This document shows, piece after piece, positions 1 through 8,542 of a stretch of 64,000 nt of DNA. This stretch comes from Litchfieldella rifensis. Its GTDB lineage: Bacteria; Pseudomonadota; Gammaproteobacteria; Pseudomonadales; Halomonadaceae. The translations under genes were made by a program, and so were the position numbers. The notes under the pieces are model-generated. The model was not told the origin of the DNA. It did no database searches and saw nothing but the letters and a program-made list of their open reading frames with translations. The stretch covers positions 1-64,000 of the forward strand of contig NZ_JBHRUG010000019.1 of assembly GCF_042646605.1 (NCBI RefSeq), in the 5' to 3' direction. The stretch's first letter is position 1. Every line of letters starts with the position of its first letter.

Positions 1-125
1 TTCAGGCGCACCACGTCGACCCCGGCACGAATCATGGCCTCGAGCACCCCCTCGCGGTCGCTGGCCGGGCCCAGGGTGGCGACGATCTTGGTGCGGCGAA
101 TGGGCGTGTGGGGCATCGGATTCAT
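1..125 (-). CDS. pyk: Pyruvate kinase, N-terminal fragment (cut by window edge)
   Basis: Only the first 41 codons are in the window. They contain RRTKIVATLGPAS (residues 10-22), the signature opening of pyruvate kinase, followed by an acidic helix and GVDVVRL. The enzyme converts phosphoenolpyruvate and ADP to pyruvate and ATP in the cytoplasm. The ATG overlaps the stop of the upstream glycerate kinase gene in an ATGA, so the two are translationally coupled. It is the last gene of gcl-hyi-glxR-glycerate kinase-pyk, an order known from pseudomonads, and would drain 2-phosphoglycerate made from glyoxylate. The family is secure; which isozyme it is cannot be told. Confidence 0.9.
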   Translation of the reverse strand, partial: MNPMPHTPIRRTKIVATLGPASDREGVLEAMIRAGVDVVRL

Positions 126-1432
126 GCGGACCTCGGCAGCACCAGGATGGCGCGGAAATCGTTGACGTTGGTACGGGTCGGGCCGGTGACGATCAGGTCG
201 TCGAGCTCGGCGAAGAAGCTGTAGGCATCGTTGCGCGCCAGGTAATCCGGGGGTGACAGTCGTGCGGCACGAGCGCGCGCCCAGCACGCGGGACCGAACA
301 GCGCGCCGGCGTTGTCCTCGGAGCCGTCGATGCCATCGGTATCGATGGCCAGGGCGTGGATGCCCTCGGCGCCCTCGAGCGTCTCGAACAACCCCAGCAG
401 GTATTCGACGTTGCGCCCGCCGCGACCGTCACCACGTACGGTGACACTGGTCTCGCCGCCGGAGAGGAGCAACAGTGGCCGTTCGATCTCTCCCTGGCGC
501 TCGAGCGCCAGGCGCGCCTGGGCACGTCCCAGGTCGCGGGCCTCGCCCTCCAGGGCATCGCCCAGCACCCTCACCTCCAGCCCCTCGCGCTCGGCATGTT
601 CGCGAGCCGCTTCCAGGGCGTCGCGGGCGCGCGCCAACACCACTGCCTCGTCGCGCGCGAAATCGCCGGCATCTGGCCGCGGCGCGCTGTCGTCCGCCAC
701 CAGATGACGGCGGACACTGTCGGGAATCTCGATCGCGTAACGCTCGAGAATCGCCAGGGCGTCCTGTGGGGTGGAGTCATCGGGCAGCGTGGGGCCGGAG
801 GCGATCAGGGTCGGATCGTCGCCCGGCACGTCGGAGATCAGGTAGGTCACCACCCGGGCCGGATGCGCGCAGGCGGCCAAACGCCCGCCCTTGATCGCCG
901 ACAGGTGACGGCGCACGGTGTTGATCTCGCGAATCGGTGCGCCACAACGCAGCAACGCCCTGTTGATGGCCTGCTTCTGGTGCAGGGTCAGCCCCGGCGC
1001 CGGCAGCGTCATCAGTGCCGAGCCGCCGCCGGAAACCAGCGCGATCACCAGGTCGTCCGAGCCCAGGTCACGCACCGCGTCGAGCATGCGACGCGCGGCC
1101 CGCTCGCCCAGTTCGTCGGGCATGGGGTGTGAGGCCTCGAGCACTTCGATACGCCGGCAGCGCTCGCCATGGCCGTAACGGGTCACCACCAGCCCGGAGA
1201 GCTCGGCCGCGGGGTGGTGTCGCTGCCAGGCCGTTTCCAGGGCCCGCGCCATGGCCGCGGCGGCCTTGCCGGCCCCGACCACCACGGTGCGACCGGCCGG
1301 CGGTGGGGGCAGTTGATCCGGCAGCAAGCTGTCGGGATGGACGGCGGCCACCGCCGTCTCGGCCAGGCGTGTCAGCCACTGGCGCGTGGCCACCTCAGTG
1401 GTGAAGGGAGCGGAGGGAGCAAAGGCATTCAT
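122..1432 (-). CDS. ttuD: Glycerate 2-kinase (TtuD/MOFRL type)
   Basis: 436 residues, the usual size for type-2 glycerate kinases, formerly called hydroxypyruvate reductases. It should phosphorylate D-glycerate to 2-phosphoglycerate. An N-terminal glycine-rich segment VVGAGKAAAAMA starts near residue 50. The C-terminal MOFRL-type domain carries LLLSGGETSVTVRGDGRGG and a TDGIDG motif. It is unrelated to GarK/GlxK (type-1) kinases. It lies 228 bp downstream of glxR on the same strand and overlaps the start of pyk by 4 bp, fitting the last dedicated step of the glycerate pathway. The intervening 228 bp show no convincing gene. Confidence 0.88.
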   Translation of the reverse strand: MNAFAPSAPFTTEVATRQWLTRLAETAVAAVHPDSLLPDQLPPPPAGRTVVVGAGKAAAAMARALETAWQRHHPAAELSGLVVTRYGHGERCRRIEVLEASHPMPDELGERAARRMLDAVRDLGSDDLVIALVSGGGSALMTLPAPGLTLHQKQAINRALLRCGAPIREINTVRRHLSAIKGGRLAACAHPARVVTYLISDVPGDDPTLIASGPTLPDDSTPQDALAILERYAIEIPDSVRRHLVADDSAPRPDAGDFARDEAVVLARARDALEAAREHAEREGLEVRVLGDALEGEARDLGRAQARLALERQGEIERPLLLLSGGETSVTVRGDGRGGRNVEYLLGLFETLEGAEGIHALAIDTDGIDGSEDNAGALFGPACWARARAARLSPPDYLARNDAYSFFAELDDLIVTGPTRTNVNDFRAILVLPRSA

Positions 1433-1660
1433 CGGCAGACTCCTCGGGCAGGCGCCAGGGGCAACGAGAGATCACAAAAAATCCGGCGACAGGCAAAGGC
1501 AGCACAGGGTGAGGCCTGCCACCGGTGGAGGGCCACGCGAGAGCCTGGGCCGCTCGCACGACGCGAGAACGGCCCCAGACGTCACGGCGTGGCGATGGCA
1601 GACGACGACCCGACGCCTGCCAACTCGGCGGGGGCACGCCCCCGTTGATTCTCGACTCGC

Positions 1661-2548
1661 TTACTGGCCGACCTCGTGGTCGCCGAGGGCTTCCAGTGCG
1701 CGCAGGATGCCGGCATGGTCCCAGTCGGCGCCGCCATGCGCGGCACAGGCCTGGAACAGTTGTTGGGCATTGGCGGTGCCCGGCAGTGCCAGGTTCAGGC
1801 TGCGTGCGCCTTCCAGAGCCAGATTGAGATCCTTCTGGTGCAGGCGGATGCGGAAGCCCGGATCGAAGGTGCGCTTGATCATGCGCTCGCCGTGGACGTC
1901 GAGGATCTTCGACTGCGCCAGGCCACCGAGCAGCGATTCACGCACCTTGGCCACATCGGCACCGGCCTTCGAGGCGAACAACAGCCCCTCGGCCACCGCC
2001 TCGATGGTCAGGGCGACGACGATCTGGTTGGCGACCTTGCAGGTCTGGCCGTCGCCATGGCCGCCGATATGGGTGATGGTCTTGCCCATGACCTCGAGGA
2101 TCGGCTTGGCGCGCTCGAAGCCCTGTTGGGTGGCACCGACCATGATGGTCAGGGCGGCATTGATGGCCCCACCCTCGCCACCGGAGACCGGTGCATCGAC
2201 GTATTCGCCGCCGGCCTCATGAATGCGCTTGGCGAACTCCTGAGTGGCGAGAGGCGCGATGGAGCTCATGTCGATGACCAGGGTGCCGGGCTTGAGGCCC
2301 TCGATGACCCCGCCTTCGCCGAACAGCACCTGTTCCACGTCCGGGGTATCCGGCACCATGGTGATGACGATCTCTGAGGCCTCGGCCACCGCCTTGGGGT
2401 TGGCCAAGGCCTTGGCGCCCTTGTCGGCCAGCTCGGCCGGCAGCGGCTTATGATGCTCGACGGTCACGATCTCGTGGCCGGCATCCAGCAGGTGGCCCGC
2501 CATGGGGCGCCCCATGATGCCCAGGCCGATAAAACCGATCTTGCTCAT
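1661..2548 (-). CDS. glxR: Tartronate semialdehyde reductase (2-hydroxy-3-oxopropionate reductase)
   Basis: 295 residues, full length for the beta-hydroxyacid dehydrogenase family. The Rossmann motif GFIGLGIMG is at residues 5-13, the substrate-binding DAPVSGGEGGA at 118-128, and the catalytic lysine is K171 in GQTCKVANQ. It reduces tartronate semialdehyde, the Gcl product, to D-glycerate with NAD(P)H. A good Shine-Dalgarno (GGAGAG) precedes the ATG. It follows hyi closely on the same strand. Sequence alone does not separate GlxR from GarR; the neighbouring gcl and hyi favour GlxR. Confidence 0.92.
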   Translation of the reverse strand: MSKIGFIGLGIMGRPMAGHLLDAGHEIVTVEHHKPLPAELADKGAKALANPKAVAEASEIVITMVPDTPDVEQVLFGEGGVIEGLKPGTLVIDMSSIAPLATQEFAKRIHEAGGEYVDAPVSGGEGGAINAALTIMVGATQQGFERAKPILEVMGKTITHIGGHGDGQTCKVANQIVVALTIEAVAEGLLFASKAGADVAKVRESLLGGLAQSKILDVHGERMIKRTFDPGFRIRLHQKDLNLALEGARSLNLALPGTANAQQLFQACAAHGGADWDHAGILRALEALGDHEVGQ

Positions 2549-2614
2549 AATCTCTCTCCTTCCGTCAGGCGGAATTCGTGTTTGTCCTGTTCGGGCGCAT
2601 TCAGCTCAGGGAGC

Positions 2615-3391
2615 TCAGCGCACGCCGTCCAACCAGCCCAGTCCTTCACGCGTGGAAGCCTTGGGCTTGTATTCGCAACCGATCCAGCCGTCGTAGCCCA
2701 GCCGGTCGAGATGGGCGAACAGGAAGGGGTAGTTGATTTCACCGGTGCCCGGTTCATGACGCCCCGGGTTGTCGGCGAGCTGGATATGGGCGATGCGCGC
2801 CAGGTGCTTCTCCATGGTCATCGCCAGATCCCCTTCCATGATCTGCATGTGGTAAATGTCGTACTGCAGCTTGAGGTTGTCACTGCCCACGGCATCGAAC
2901 AGCGACAACGCCTGTTCGGTGCGATTGAGGAAGAAGCCGGGAATGTCGCGGGTGTTGATCGGCTCGGCCAACAGCAGGATGTTTTCCCGCGACAGCTTGT
3001 CGGCGGCGAAACGCAGGTTGTCGATCAACGTCTCCCGGGCCTGCTCCTGGCTCACGCCCTGCGGCTGGATGCCGGCCAGGCAGTTGACCTGCTGGCAACC
3101 CAGCGCGGTGGCGTATTCGATGGCCTGCTCCACCCCCTCGCGGAACTCGCTGACCCGGTTCGGGTGGCAGGCGATACCGCGCTCCCCGGCCCCCCAGTCG
3201 CCGGCCGGCAGGTTGTGCAGCACCTGGGTCAGGCCATGGGCACCAAGGCGCTCCTTGATCTCGGCCGGTTGATAGGCGTAGGGGAAGAGGTACTCGACGC
3301 CCCTGAAGCCGGCCTCGGCGGCCGCCTCGAAGCGATCGAGGAACTCCTCCTCGGTGAACAGCATACTGAGATTGGCGGCAAATTTAGGCAT
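2615..3391 (-). CDS. hyi: Hydroxypyruvate isomerase
   Basis: 258 residues, the length of E. coli Hyi. TIM-barrel sugar isomerase of the AP-endonuclease-2 superfamily. The catalytic glutamates are visible as E143 (LLAEPINTRDIPG) and E240 (GCEYKPKA), matching the family's numbering. It interconverts hydroxypyruvate and tartronate semialdehyde. It sits between gcl and glxR with short spacers, in the conserved gcl-hyi-glxR order, so one transcript is likely. Confidence 0.93.
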   Translation of the reverse strand: MPKFAANLSMLFTEEEFLDRFEAAAEAGFRGVEYLFPYAYQPAEIKERLGAHGLTQVLHNLPAGDWGAGERGIACHPNRVSEFREGVEQAIEYATALGCQQVNCLAGIQPQGVSQEQARETLIDNLRFAADKLSRENILLLAEPINTRDIPGFFLNRTEQALSLFDAVGSDNLKLQYDIYHMQIMEGDLAMTMEKHLARIAHIQLADNPGRHEPGTGEINYPFLFAHLDRLGYDGWIGCEYKPKASTREGLGWLDGVR

Positions 3392-3439
3392 GGTCCGCTC
3401 CTTGTCGTGTTGCTTGTCTTGGTCCGCGTGTCGCCCTTG

Positions 3440-5215
3440 TCAGGTCAGCGACGCGATCGAGGTCGGGGCATCGGTGAGGTTCTCCGCCAGTTCCTCGAAT
3501 TCGTTGACGCCGTCGAGGTCGGTGCCCATGGCGATATTGGTCACCCGCTCGAGAATGATCTCGACCACCACCGGCACCTGATGCTCGCGCATCAGCTCAC
3601 GGGCCTTCTCGAAGGCCGGGGCGATGTCGTCCGGCTGAGTGACGCGCAATGCCTTGCAGCCCAGGCCTTCGGCCACCGAGACATGATCGACCCCGTAATC
3701 GTTGATCTCGGGACAGTTGATGTTCTCGAACGACAGCTGCACGCAGTAATCCATGTCGAAGCCACGCTGCGCCTGGCGAATCAGCCCCAGGTAGGAGTTG
3801 TTCACCAGCACGTGCAGGTAGGGCAGCTTGAACTGCGCCCCGACGGCCAGCTCTTCGACCATGAACTGGAAATCGTAGTCACCGGACAGCGCCACGACTT
3901 CGGCGTCGGGGTCGGCGCGCCGCACTCCCAGCGCGGCCGGAATCGTCCAGCCCAGTGGGCCGGCCTGGCCACAATTGATCCAATGCCGCGGCTTGAAGAC
4001 GTGCAGGAACTGCGCGCCGGCGATCTGCGACAGGCCGATGGTGCTGACATAGCGGGTATTCTTGCCGAACACCTTGTTCATTTCCTCGTAGACGCGTTGC
4101 GGCTTGACCGGCACGTTGTCGAAGTGCGTCTTGCGCAGCAGGGCGCGCTTGCGCTCCTGGCACTCTTCGGCCCAGGCGCGGCGATCCTTGAGCTTGCCGG
4201 CGGCCTTGAGTTCTCTGGCCACCTCGATGAACAGCTCGAGCGCCGCCTTGGCATCGGAGACGATGCCGTAATCGGGGCCGAAGACCCGGCCGATCTGGGT
4301 CGGCTCGATATCCACGTGCACGAACTTGCGACCCTTAGTGTAGGTCTCCACCGAGCCGGTATGGCGATTGGCCCAACGGTTGCCGATCCCCATCACGAAG
4401 TCCGCGGCCAGCATGGTGGCGTTGCCATAGCGATGCGAGGTCTGCAGCCCGACCATGCCGGCCATCAGTGGATGGTCGTCGGGAATGGTGCCCCAGCCCA
4501 TCAGGGTGGGGATGACCGGCACCCCGGTGAGCTCGGCGAACTCGACGAGTTGCTCGGCGGCATCGGCATTGATGATGCCGCCCCCCGCCACCAGCAACGG
4601 CTTGTCCGCCTCGTTGAGCATCGCCAGCGCCTTCTCGACCTGCGCCCGCGAGGCACTCGGCTTGTAGGCCGGCAGCGGCTCGTAGGTATCGGGGTCGAAC
4701 TCGATCTCGCTCATCTGGACATCGATGGGCAGGTCGATCAGCACCGGGCCGGGGCGGCTCGAGCGCATCAACTGGAACGCCTGCTGGAAGGCCCGCGGCA
4801 CCTGGGCCGGTTCCAGCACGGTGACCGCCCACTTGGTGACCGGACCGGCGATGGCCTGGATATCCACCGCCTGGAAGTCCTCCTTGTGCAGCTTGGCACG
4901 CGGCGCCTGGCCGGTGATGCACAGGATCGGAATGGAATCGCCGCTGGCCGAGTAGAGGCCGGTGATCATGTCGGTGCCCGCCGGCCCGGAGGTGCCGATG
5001 CAGACCCCGATATTGCCGGCCTTGGTACGGGTATAGCCCTCGGCCATGTGCGAAGCCCCCTCGACGTGGCGCGCCAGCACGTGATCGATGCCTCCGATCC
5101 TGCGCATGGCGGCGTAGAAGGGATTGATGGCGGCGCCGGGCAAGCCGAAGGCGACATCGATGCCTTCCTTCTTCAAGACGTGAACGGCGGCTTCTGCTGC
5201 TGTCATTCTGGCCAC
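3440..5215 (-). CDS. gcl: Glyoxylate carboligase
   Basis: 591 residues. ThDP- and FAD-binding enzyme that condenses two glyoxylates to tartronate semialdehyde and CO2. The diagnostic feature is V51 in ARHVEGASHMAEGY, replacing the glutamate found in almost all other ThDP enzymes. The ThDP/Mg motif runs from GDYDF to NNSYLG in the C-terminal domain. The start is a GTG (MARMTAAEAA, aligned with E. coli Gcl) preceded by GGAGG at 7 bp. It is the first gene of the glyoxylate-to-pyruvate operon. A TGGAAA-N3-TTTCCA inverted repeat lies about 80 bp upstream, which suggests control by the IclR-type regulator encoded at 23145-23981. Confidence 0.96.
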   Translation of the reverse strand: MARMTAAEAAVHVLKKEGIDVAFGLPGAAINPFYAAMRRIGGIDHVLARHVEGASHMAEGYTRTKAGNIGVCIGTSGPAGTDMITGLYSASGDSIPILCITGQAPRAKLHKEDFQAVDIQAIAGPVTKWAVTVLEPAQVPRAFQQAFQLMRSSRPGPVLIDLPIDVQMSEIEFDPDTYEPLPAYKPSASRAQVEKALAMLNEADKPLLVAGGGIINADAAEQLVEFAELTGVPVIPTLMGWGTIPDDHPLMAGMVGLQTSHRYGNATMLAADFVMGIGNRWANRHTGSVETYTKGRKFVHVDIEPTQIGRVFGPDYGIVSDAKAALELFIEVARELKAAGKLKDRRAWAEECQERKRALLRKTHFDNVPVKPQRVYEEMNKVFGKNTRYVSTIGLSQIAGAQFLHVFKPRHWINCGQAGPLGWTIPAALGVRRADPDAEVVALSGDYDFQFMVEELAVGAQFKLPYLHVLVNNSYLGLIRQAQRGFDMDYCVQLSFENINCPEINDYGVDHVSVAEGLGCKALRVTQPDDIAPAFEKARELMREHQVPVVVEIILERVTNIAMGTDLDGVNEFEELAENLTDAPTSIASLT

Positions 5216-5257
5216 GACGATTCCTCCTCAGTGACACGAGCATTGTTGTTGTATTCA

Positions 5258-5286
5258 AAACTAGGCGGGACAACACAACCTGTCAA
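5258..5286 (-). promoter_or_regulatory. Candidate gcl promoter
   Basis: On the minus strand a perfect TTGACA (plus coordinates 5281-5286) is followed after 17 bp by TAGTTT (5258-5263), a weak -10. The gcl start codon is about 43 bp further on. The perfect -35 with a poor -10, and the inverted repeat immediately upstream, would suit an activated promoter. Prediction only. Confidence 0.45.
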
Positions 5287-5293
5287 TATTTCG

Positions 5294-5308
5294 TGGAAAA
5301 TATTTCCA
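5294..5308. promoter_or_regulatory. AllR-like operator upstream of gcl
   Basis: Perfect inverted repeat TGGAAA-ATA-TTTCCA. The same 6-3-6 pattern occurs upstream of the YfcC-type carrier (11304-11318) and, with two mismatches, in front of the IclR-family regulator gene (23048-23062). It resembles the box described for AllR at E. coli glyoxylate genes, as I recall it. It lies just upstream of the candidate -35. Confidence 0.65.
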
Positions 5309-5507
5309 TTAAAAATATGAGAAATCGACGAACCACCTTGCCGGTCAAGGAGTTGGCGTGGCAGGCGACGGGCGAAACCCAGGCAGAGGCAGGACCGACC
5401 CGCGATAGCGGGCCCGCGGCCGGACACGCCGACGGGGCCGACGGATGAACCGCCGACCCCACGAGTCATGGAAAGGCATCTTGCAAAATGGCGTCCAGGC
5501 GCGCGAA

Positions 5508-5996
5508 TCAGTCGAGCGTCACCCGCACCGCCAGCGGATGCTCATCGCAGTTGTTGCCCCGGCCACCGCGATCGACGACCAGGAACTCGCCCTCGCGCTC
5601 CAGCACCGACTGGATGGCATGCCAGGTACCGGCACGGTAATTGACGCCCTGACGGCCATCGGTGACGAAGGCGCGCACCTCTCCCGGGTCGATGCTCTCG
5701 CCCGGCGGTGCCACCACCACCAGGAAACGTTCGCCGTGCAGCGGCATAAAGGCCTGGCTGCCCAGCGGATGGCGCTCGAGGAACTCGAGTGTCAGCGGCA
5801 CCTCGACCGGCTGGCTGACGAAGATGCTGATCAGCGTGCGGGCCTCCTCGCCCAGGGTCTCGACCCTGGCCAGGTCGTGGTAACGCCGGGTGCGGCCGGC
5901 GTTGATGGGGAAATAGTCGGCGGTGCGCGTATCGATGACGTCGCCGAAAGGCGCAAAGGCCTCCGGCGTCAGCGGCTCGGCTTTCAGTTCCAGCAT
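5508..5996 (-). CDS. allA: Ureidoglycolate lyase
   Basis: 162 residues from the ATG at 5996, chosen because GAGGAG lies 6 bp upstream and the protein then begins MLELKAEPLTPEAFAPFGDV as in family members; an upstream in-frame ATG at 6071 has no such support. Cupin-like enzyme splitting ureidoglycolate to glyoxylate and urea. Recognisable motifs are INAGRTRRYHDLA, HPLGSQAFMPL and GVNYRAGTWH. It supplies the glyoxylate used by Gcl, whose gene lies about 290 bp downstream on the same strand. No strong terminator is seen between the two, but gcl has its own promoter-like sequence. Confidence 0.92.
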   Translation of the reverse strand: MLELKAEPLTPEAFAPFGDVIDTRTADYFPINAGRTRRYHDLARVETLGEEARTLISIFVSQPVEVPLTLEFLERHPLGSQAFMPLHGERFLVVVAPPGESIDPGEVRAFVTDGRQGVNYRAGTWHAIQSVLEREGEFLVVDRGGRGNNCDEHPLAVRVTLD

Positions 5997-6158
5997 GGTG
6001 GTCTCCTCAGCGCGGGCCCACGCCGCCTCGCTTGGCCTGAAAGCTCGGCGAGCGAAGGTCAGACAAGGCAAAAATCAGCGCAAAAGTGGAGTTTGCGGGG
6101 GTGTAAATGAGCATTTTAAGCTGATTTTTAACGCCGTATGGGCAAGCGCAGACAGTTC

Positions 6159-6986
6159 TCAGGTCAAGCGAAGTTTCATGTGGCGGTTGACGTCCTTGTA
6201 GAGGAGATAGCGGAACGGCCCCGGACCACCGGCATAACAGGCCTGCGGGCAGAAGGCGCGCAGCCACATGTAGTCGCCCGCCTCGACCTCGACCCAGTCC
6301 TGATTGAGGTGATAGACCGCCTTGCCTTCGAGTACGTAGAGCCCATGCTCCATGACGTGCGTCTCGTCGAAGGGAATCACGCCGCCGGGCTGGAAAGTGA
6401 CGATATTGACATGCATGTCATGGCGTAGATCTTCCGGGTCGACGAAGCGGGTCGTGACCCATTTCTCGTCGGTGTCCGGCATCGGCGTCGGCGGGATGTC
6501 GTTCTCGTTGGTGACGAAGGCCTCCGGTACCTCGATGCCCTCGACAGGCTCGTAGGCCTTGCGCACCCAGTGAAAACGCACCGGCGCGTCGGCATCGTTG
6601 CGTACCTGCCAGCGGCTTCCCGGCGGGAGGAAGGCATAGCCACCCGGTCGCATGACATACCGTTCCCCGGCCAGGGTCAGGCTCAGTTCGCCTTCCACCA
6701 CGAACAGCACGCCTTCGGCGCCGGGGTCCAGCTCCGGCTTGTCGCTGCCACCGCCGGGTGCCACCTCCATGATGTACTGCGAAAAGGTTTCGGCGAAGCC
6801 GGACAGCGGACGGGACAGCACCCACAGCCGGGTATTGTCCCAGAAGGGCAGCTTGCTGGTCACGATGTCACGCAGCACGCCCTTGGGGATCACCGCATAG
6901 GCTTCGGTGAACACCGCCCGGTCGGAGAGCAGTTGGGTCTGCGGCGGCAGACCGCCTGTCGGCGCATAGTAATTACGGCTGGCCAT
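6159..6986 (-). CDS. allE: (S)-ureidoglycine aminohydrolase
   Basis: 275 residues from the ATG at 6986 (AAGGA 7-8 bp upstream; protein begins MASRNYYAPTGGLPPQ as in relatives). Bicupin: an N-terminal cupin (about residues 50-130) and a C-terminal cupin with HVMEHGLYVLEGKAVYHLN followed by a Mn-binding-type core and GPFRYLLYKDVNRH near the end. It releases ammonia from ureidoglycine to give (S)-ureidoglycolate, the substrate of AllA encoded just downstream. A TTGTATACAA palindrome lies about 90 bp upstream of the start. Confidence 0.9.
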   Translation of the reverse strand: MASRNYYAPTGGLPPQTQLLSDRAVFTEAYAVIPKGVLRDIVTSKLPFWDNTRLWVLSRPLSGFAETFSQYIMEVAPGGGSDKPELDPGAEGVLFVVEGELSLTLAGERYVMRPGGYAFLPPGSRWQVRNDADAPVRFHWVRKAYEPVEGIEVPEAFVTNENDIPPTPMPDTDEKWVTTRFVDPEDLRHDMHVNIVTFQPGGVIPFDETHVMEHGLYVLEGKAVYHLNQDWVEVEAGDYMWLRAFCPQACYAGGPGPFRYLLYKDVNRHMKLRLT

Positions 6987-7074
6987 CGTCCATCCTTTCA
7001 TCAAGATTTTTATGAATATGGAATTTATTTTCAGATTAGCCTTCGTTCCGCGCCGAAGCAAGCATCCACGACAA

Positions 7075-7084
7075 TTGTATACAA
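7075..7084. promoter_or_regulatory. GntR-type operator upstream of allE
   Basis: Perfect 10-bp palindrome TTGTATACAA in AT-rich DNA between the ABC-transporter ATPase gene and allE. It is the best copy of a motif that recurs upstream of puuE, the racemase gene, uraH/uraD and the GntR/FCD regulator gene. The TGT-N2-ACA core suits FadR-subfamily GntR proteins. Confidence 0.65.
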
Positions 7085-7176
7085 AAATGGTCGTGGATGA
7101 ATTAGCCTTTCAGGTGCCCGCCGCCGAACCGGCGGCCACGCGATCATGAGCTTGGGAAGGCAGCGGACTCGTCGGG

Positions 7177-7905
7177 TCAGAGGACCGCTGAGAGGAATTG
7201 CTTCAGCTCGGGAGAGCGAGGATGGTCGAAGAGGGTCTTGGGGTCACCCTGCTCGTGAATGCGCCCGTGGTGCATGAAAACGACGCGATCGGCGACATCG
7301 TGCGCGAACTTCATCTCGTGGGTGACCAGGATCAGCGTCATGCCCTCCGCGGCCAGCGCTTCGAGTACCCGCAGCACTTCGCCCACCAGCTCGGGATCCA
7401 AGGCCGAGGTGACCTCATCGCAGAGCAGGACCTTGGGGCTCATGGCCAGCGCCCGGGCAATGGCCACCCGCTGCTGCTGGCCGCCGGAGAGCTGCGCGGG
7501 ATAGGCGCCGAACTTCTCCAGCATGCCGACCTTGTCGAGCACTTCCCTCGCCAGGCGGGCGGCTGCCCCCTTCTCCCTGCCGCGCACGACGATGGGCGCC
7601 AGCATGACGTTCTCGCCCACGGTCTTGTGGGGAAACAGGTTGAAGCTCTGGAAGACCATGCCGACGTTGCGGCTCAAATCGCCTGGCGCCATGGCCTCGG
7701 CGTCGAGCTCTTGGCCGGCGATCTCGATGGTACCGCCATCGTGCTGCTCGAGCTGGTTCAGGCAACGCAACAAGGTGCTCTTTCCGGAACCGCTACGACC
7801 GATGATGGCGACGACCTCGCCGGGGGCGACCTCGAGGTCCACGCCTTTGAGAACCTCCAGCGCCTCGAAGGACTTATGCAGATCCTTAACGCATACCAGC
7901 GTCAT
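7177..7905 (-). CDS. ABC transporter ATP-binding protein, polar amino acid type
   Basis: 242 residues from the ATG at 7905 (MTLVCVKDLHKSF); the longer in-frame extension upstream overlaps the permease gene and is not protein-like. Walker A GRSGSGKST at residues 36-44, signature LSGGQQQR at 139-146, Walker B and D-loop LLCDEVTSALD at 160-170, and a switch histidine in LVTHEMKFA. This is the GlnQ/HisP class, which energises uptake of amino acids or similar small solutes. It overlaps the preceding permease gene by 20 bp. The substrate cannot be read from sequence; the ureide context is suggestive only. Confidence 0.9.
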   Translation of the reverse strand: MTLVCVKDLHKSFEALEVLKGVDLEVAPGEVVAIIGRSGSGKSTLLRCLNQLEQHDGGTIEIAGQELDAEAMAPGDLSRNVGMVFQSFNLFPHKTVGENVMLAPIVVRGREKGAAARLAREVLDKVGMLEKFGAYPAQLSGGQQQRVAIARALAMSPKVLLCDEVTSALDPELVGEVLRVLEALAAEGMTLILVTHEMKFAHDVADRVVFMHHGRIHEQGDPKTLFDHPRSPELKQFLSAVL

Positions 7906-8542
7906 ATAATTTTCTCTCCAGGTAGCGCGAATAGCATGACAGCGGATAGCAGAGGGCAAAGTAGAGCAATGCCACGAGCGCAAAGATGGTGAAGGGCGCG
8001 AAGGTCGCATTGTTGAGCATGGTGCCGGCCTTGGTCAGTTCGACGAAGCCGATGACCGATGCCAGGGCCGTGCCTTTGATGACCTGCACCGAAAAACCGA
8101 CCGTGGGCGGCACCGACAGGCGTAGCGCCTGGGGCAGGATGACATGCCGCATCGTCTGCAAGTAGTTCAGTCCCAGAACGCGGGAGGCCTGCCACTGCCC
8201 CTTGGCTACCGCCTCGATGCAGCCCCGCCAGATATCGCAGAGAAAGGCGCTGGTGAATAGCGTCAGGGCGAGCGATGCCGCGGCCCACGCCGAGACATTG
8301 AAACCCAGCGCGGCCGCGCCGAAGAACGCCAGGAACAGCTGCATCAACAGCGGCGTCCCCTGAAAGACATCCACATAGATGTTGATCGGGTATCGGAGCC
8401 ACTTCGCCCCCGACAGGCGCAGGAGGGTCAGCACGAAGCCCAATGCTGCACCGCCGAGGAAGGCGATCAGCGACAGGACGACGGTCCAGCGTGCCGCCAG
8501 CAACAGATTACGGACGATATCCCACAGCGTGAACTCGATCAT
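7886..8542 (-). CDS. ABC transporter permease, polar amino acid (HisM/GlnP) type
   Basis: 218 residues from the ATG at 8542 (MIEFTLWDIVRN). About five membrane helices and a central EAA-type loop (GQWQASRVLGLNYLQTMRHV, then LPQALR) that docks on the ATPase. The start codon overlaps the stop of the first permease gene (ATGA) and the stop lies inside the ATPase gene, so the four transport genes form a tightly coupled operon with 9226-10053. It likely forms a heterodimer with the permease encoded at 8539-9216. Confidence 0.9.
   Translation of the reverse strand: MIEFTLWDIVRNLLLAARWTVVLSLIAFLGGAALGFVLTLLRLSGAKWLRYPINIYVDVFQGTPLLMQLFLAFFGAAALGFNVSAWAAASLALTLFTSAFLCDIWRGCIEAVAKGQWQASRVLGLNYLQTMRHVILPQALRLSVPPTVGFSVQVIKGTALASVIGFVELTKAGTMLNNATFAPFTIFALVALLYFALCYPLSCYSRYLERKLYDAGMR

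Noticed and set aside
2450..5320. A 956-codon open frame on the plus strand over gcl, hyi and glxR
   Set aside because: Antisense to three certain genes, with composition typical of the complementary strand of high-GC coding DNA (His/Gln/Gly/Arg-rich).
7019..7033. TGGAATTTATTTTCA upstream of allE as a possible fourth AllR-like site
   Set aside because: Two arm mismatches in AT-rich DNA, and a perfect GntR box lies close by. Too weak to list.
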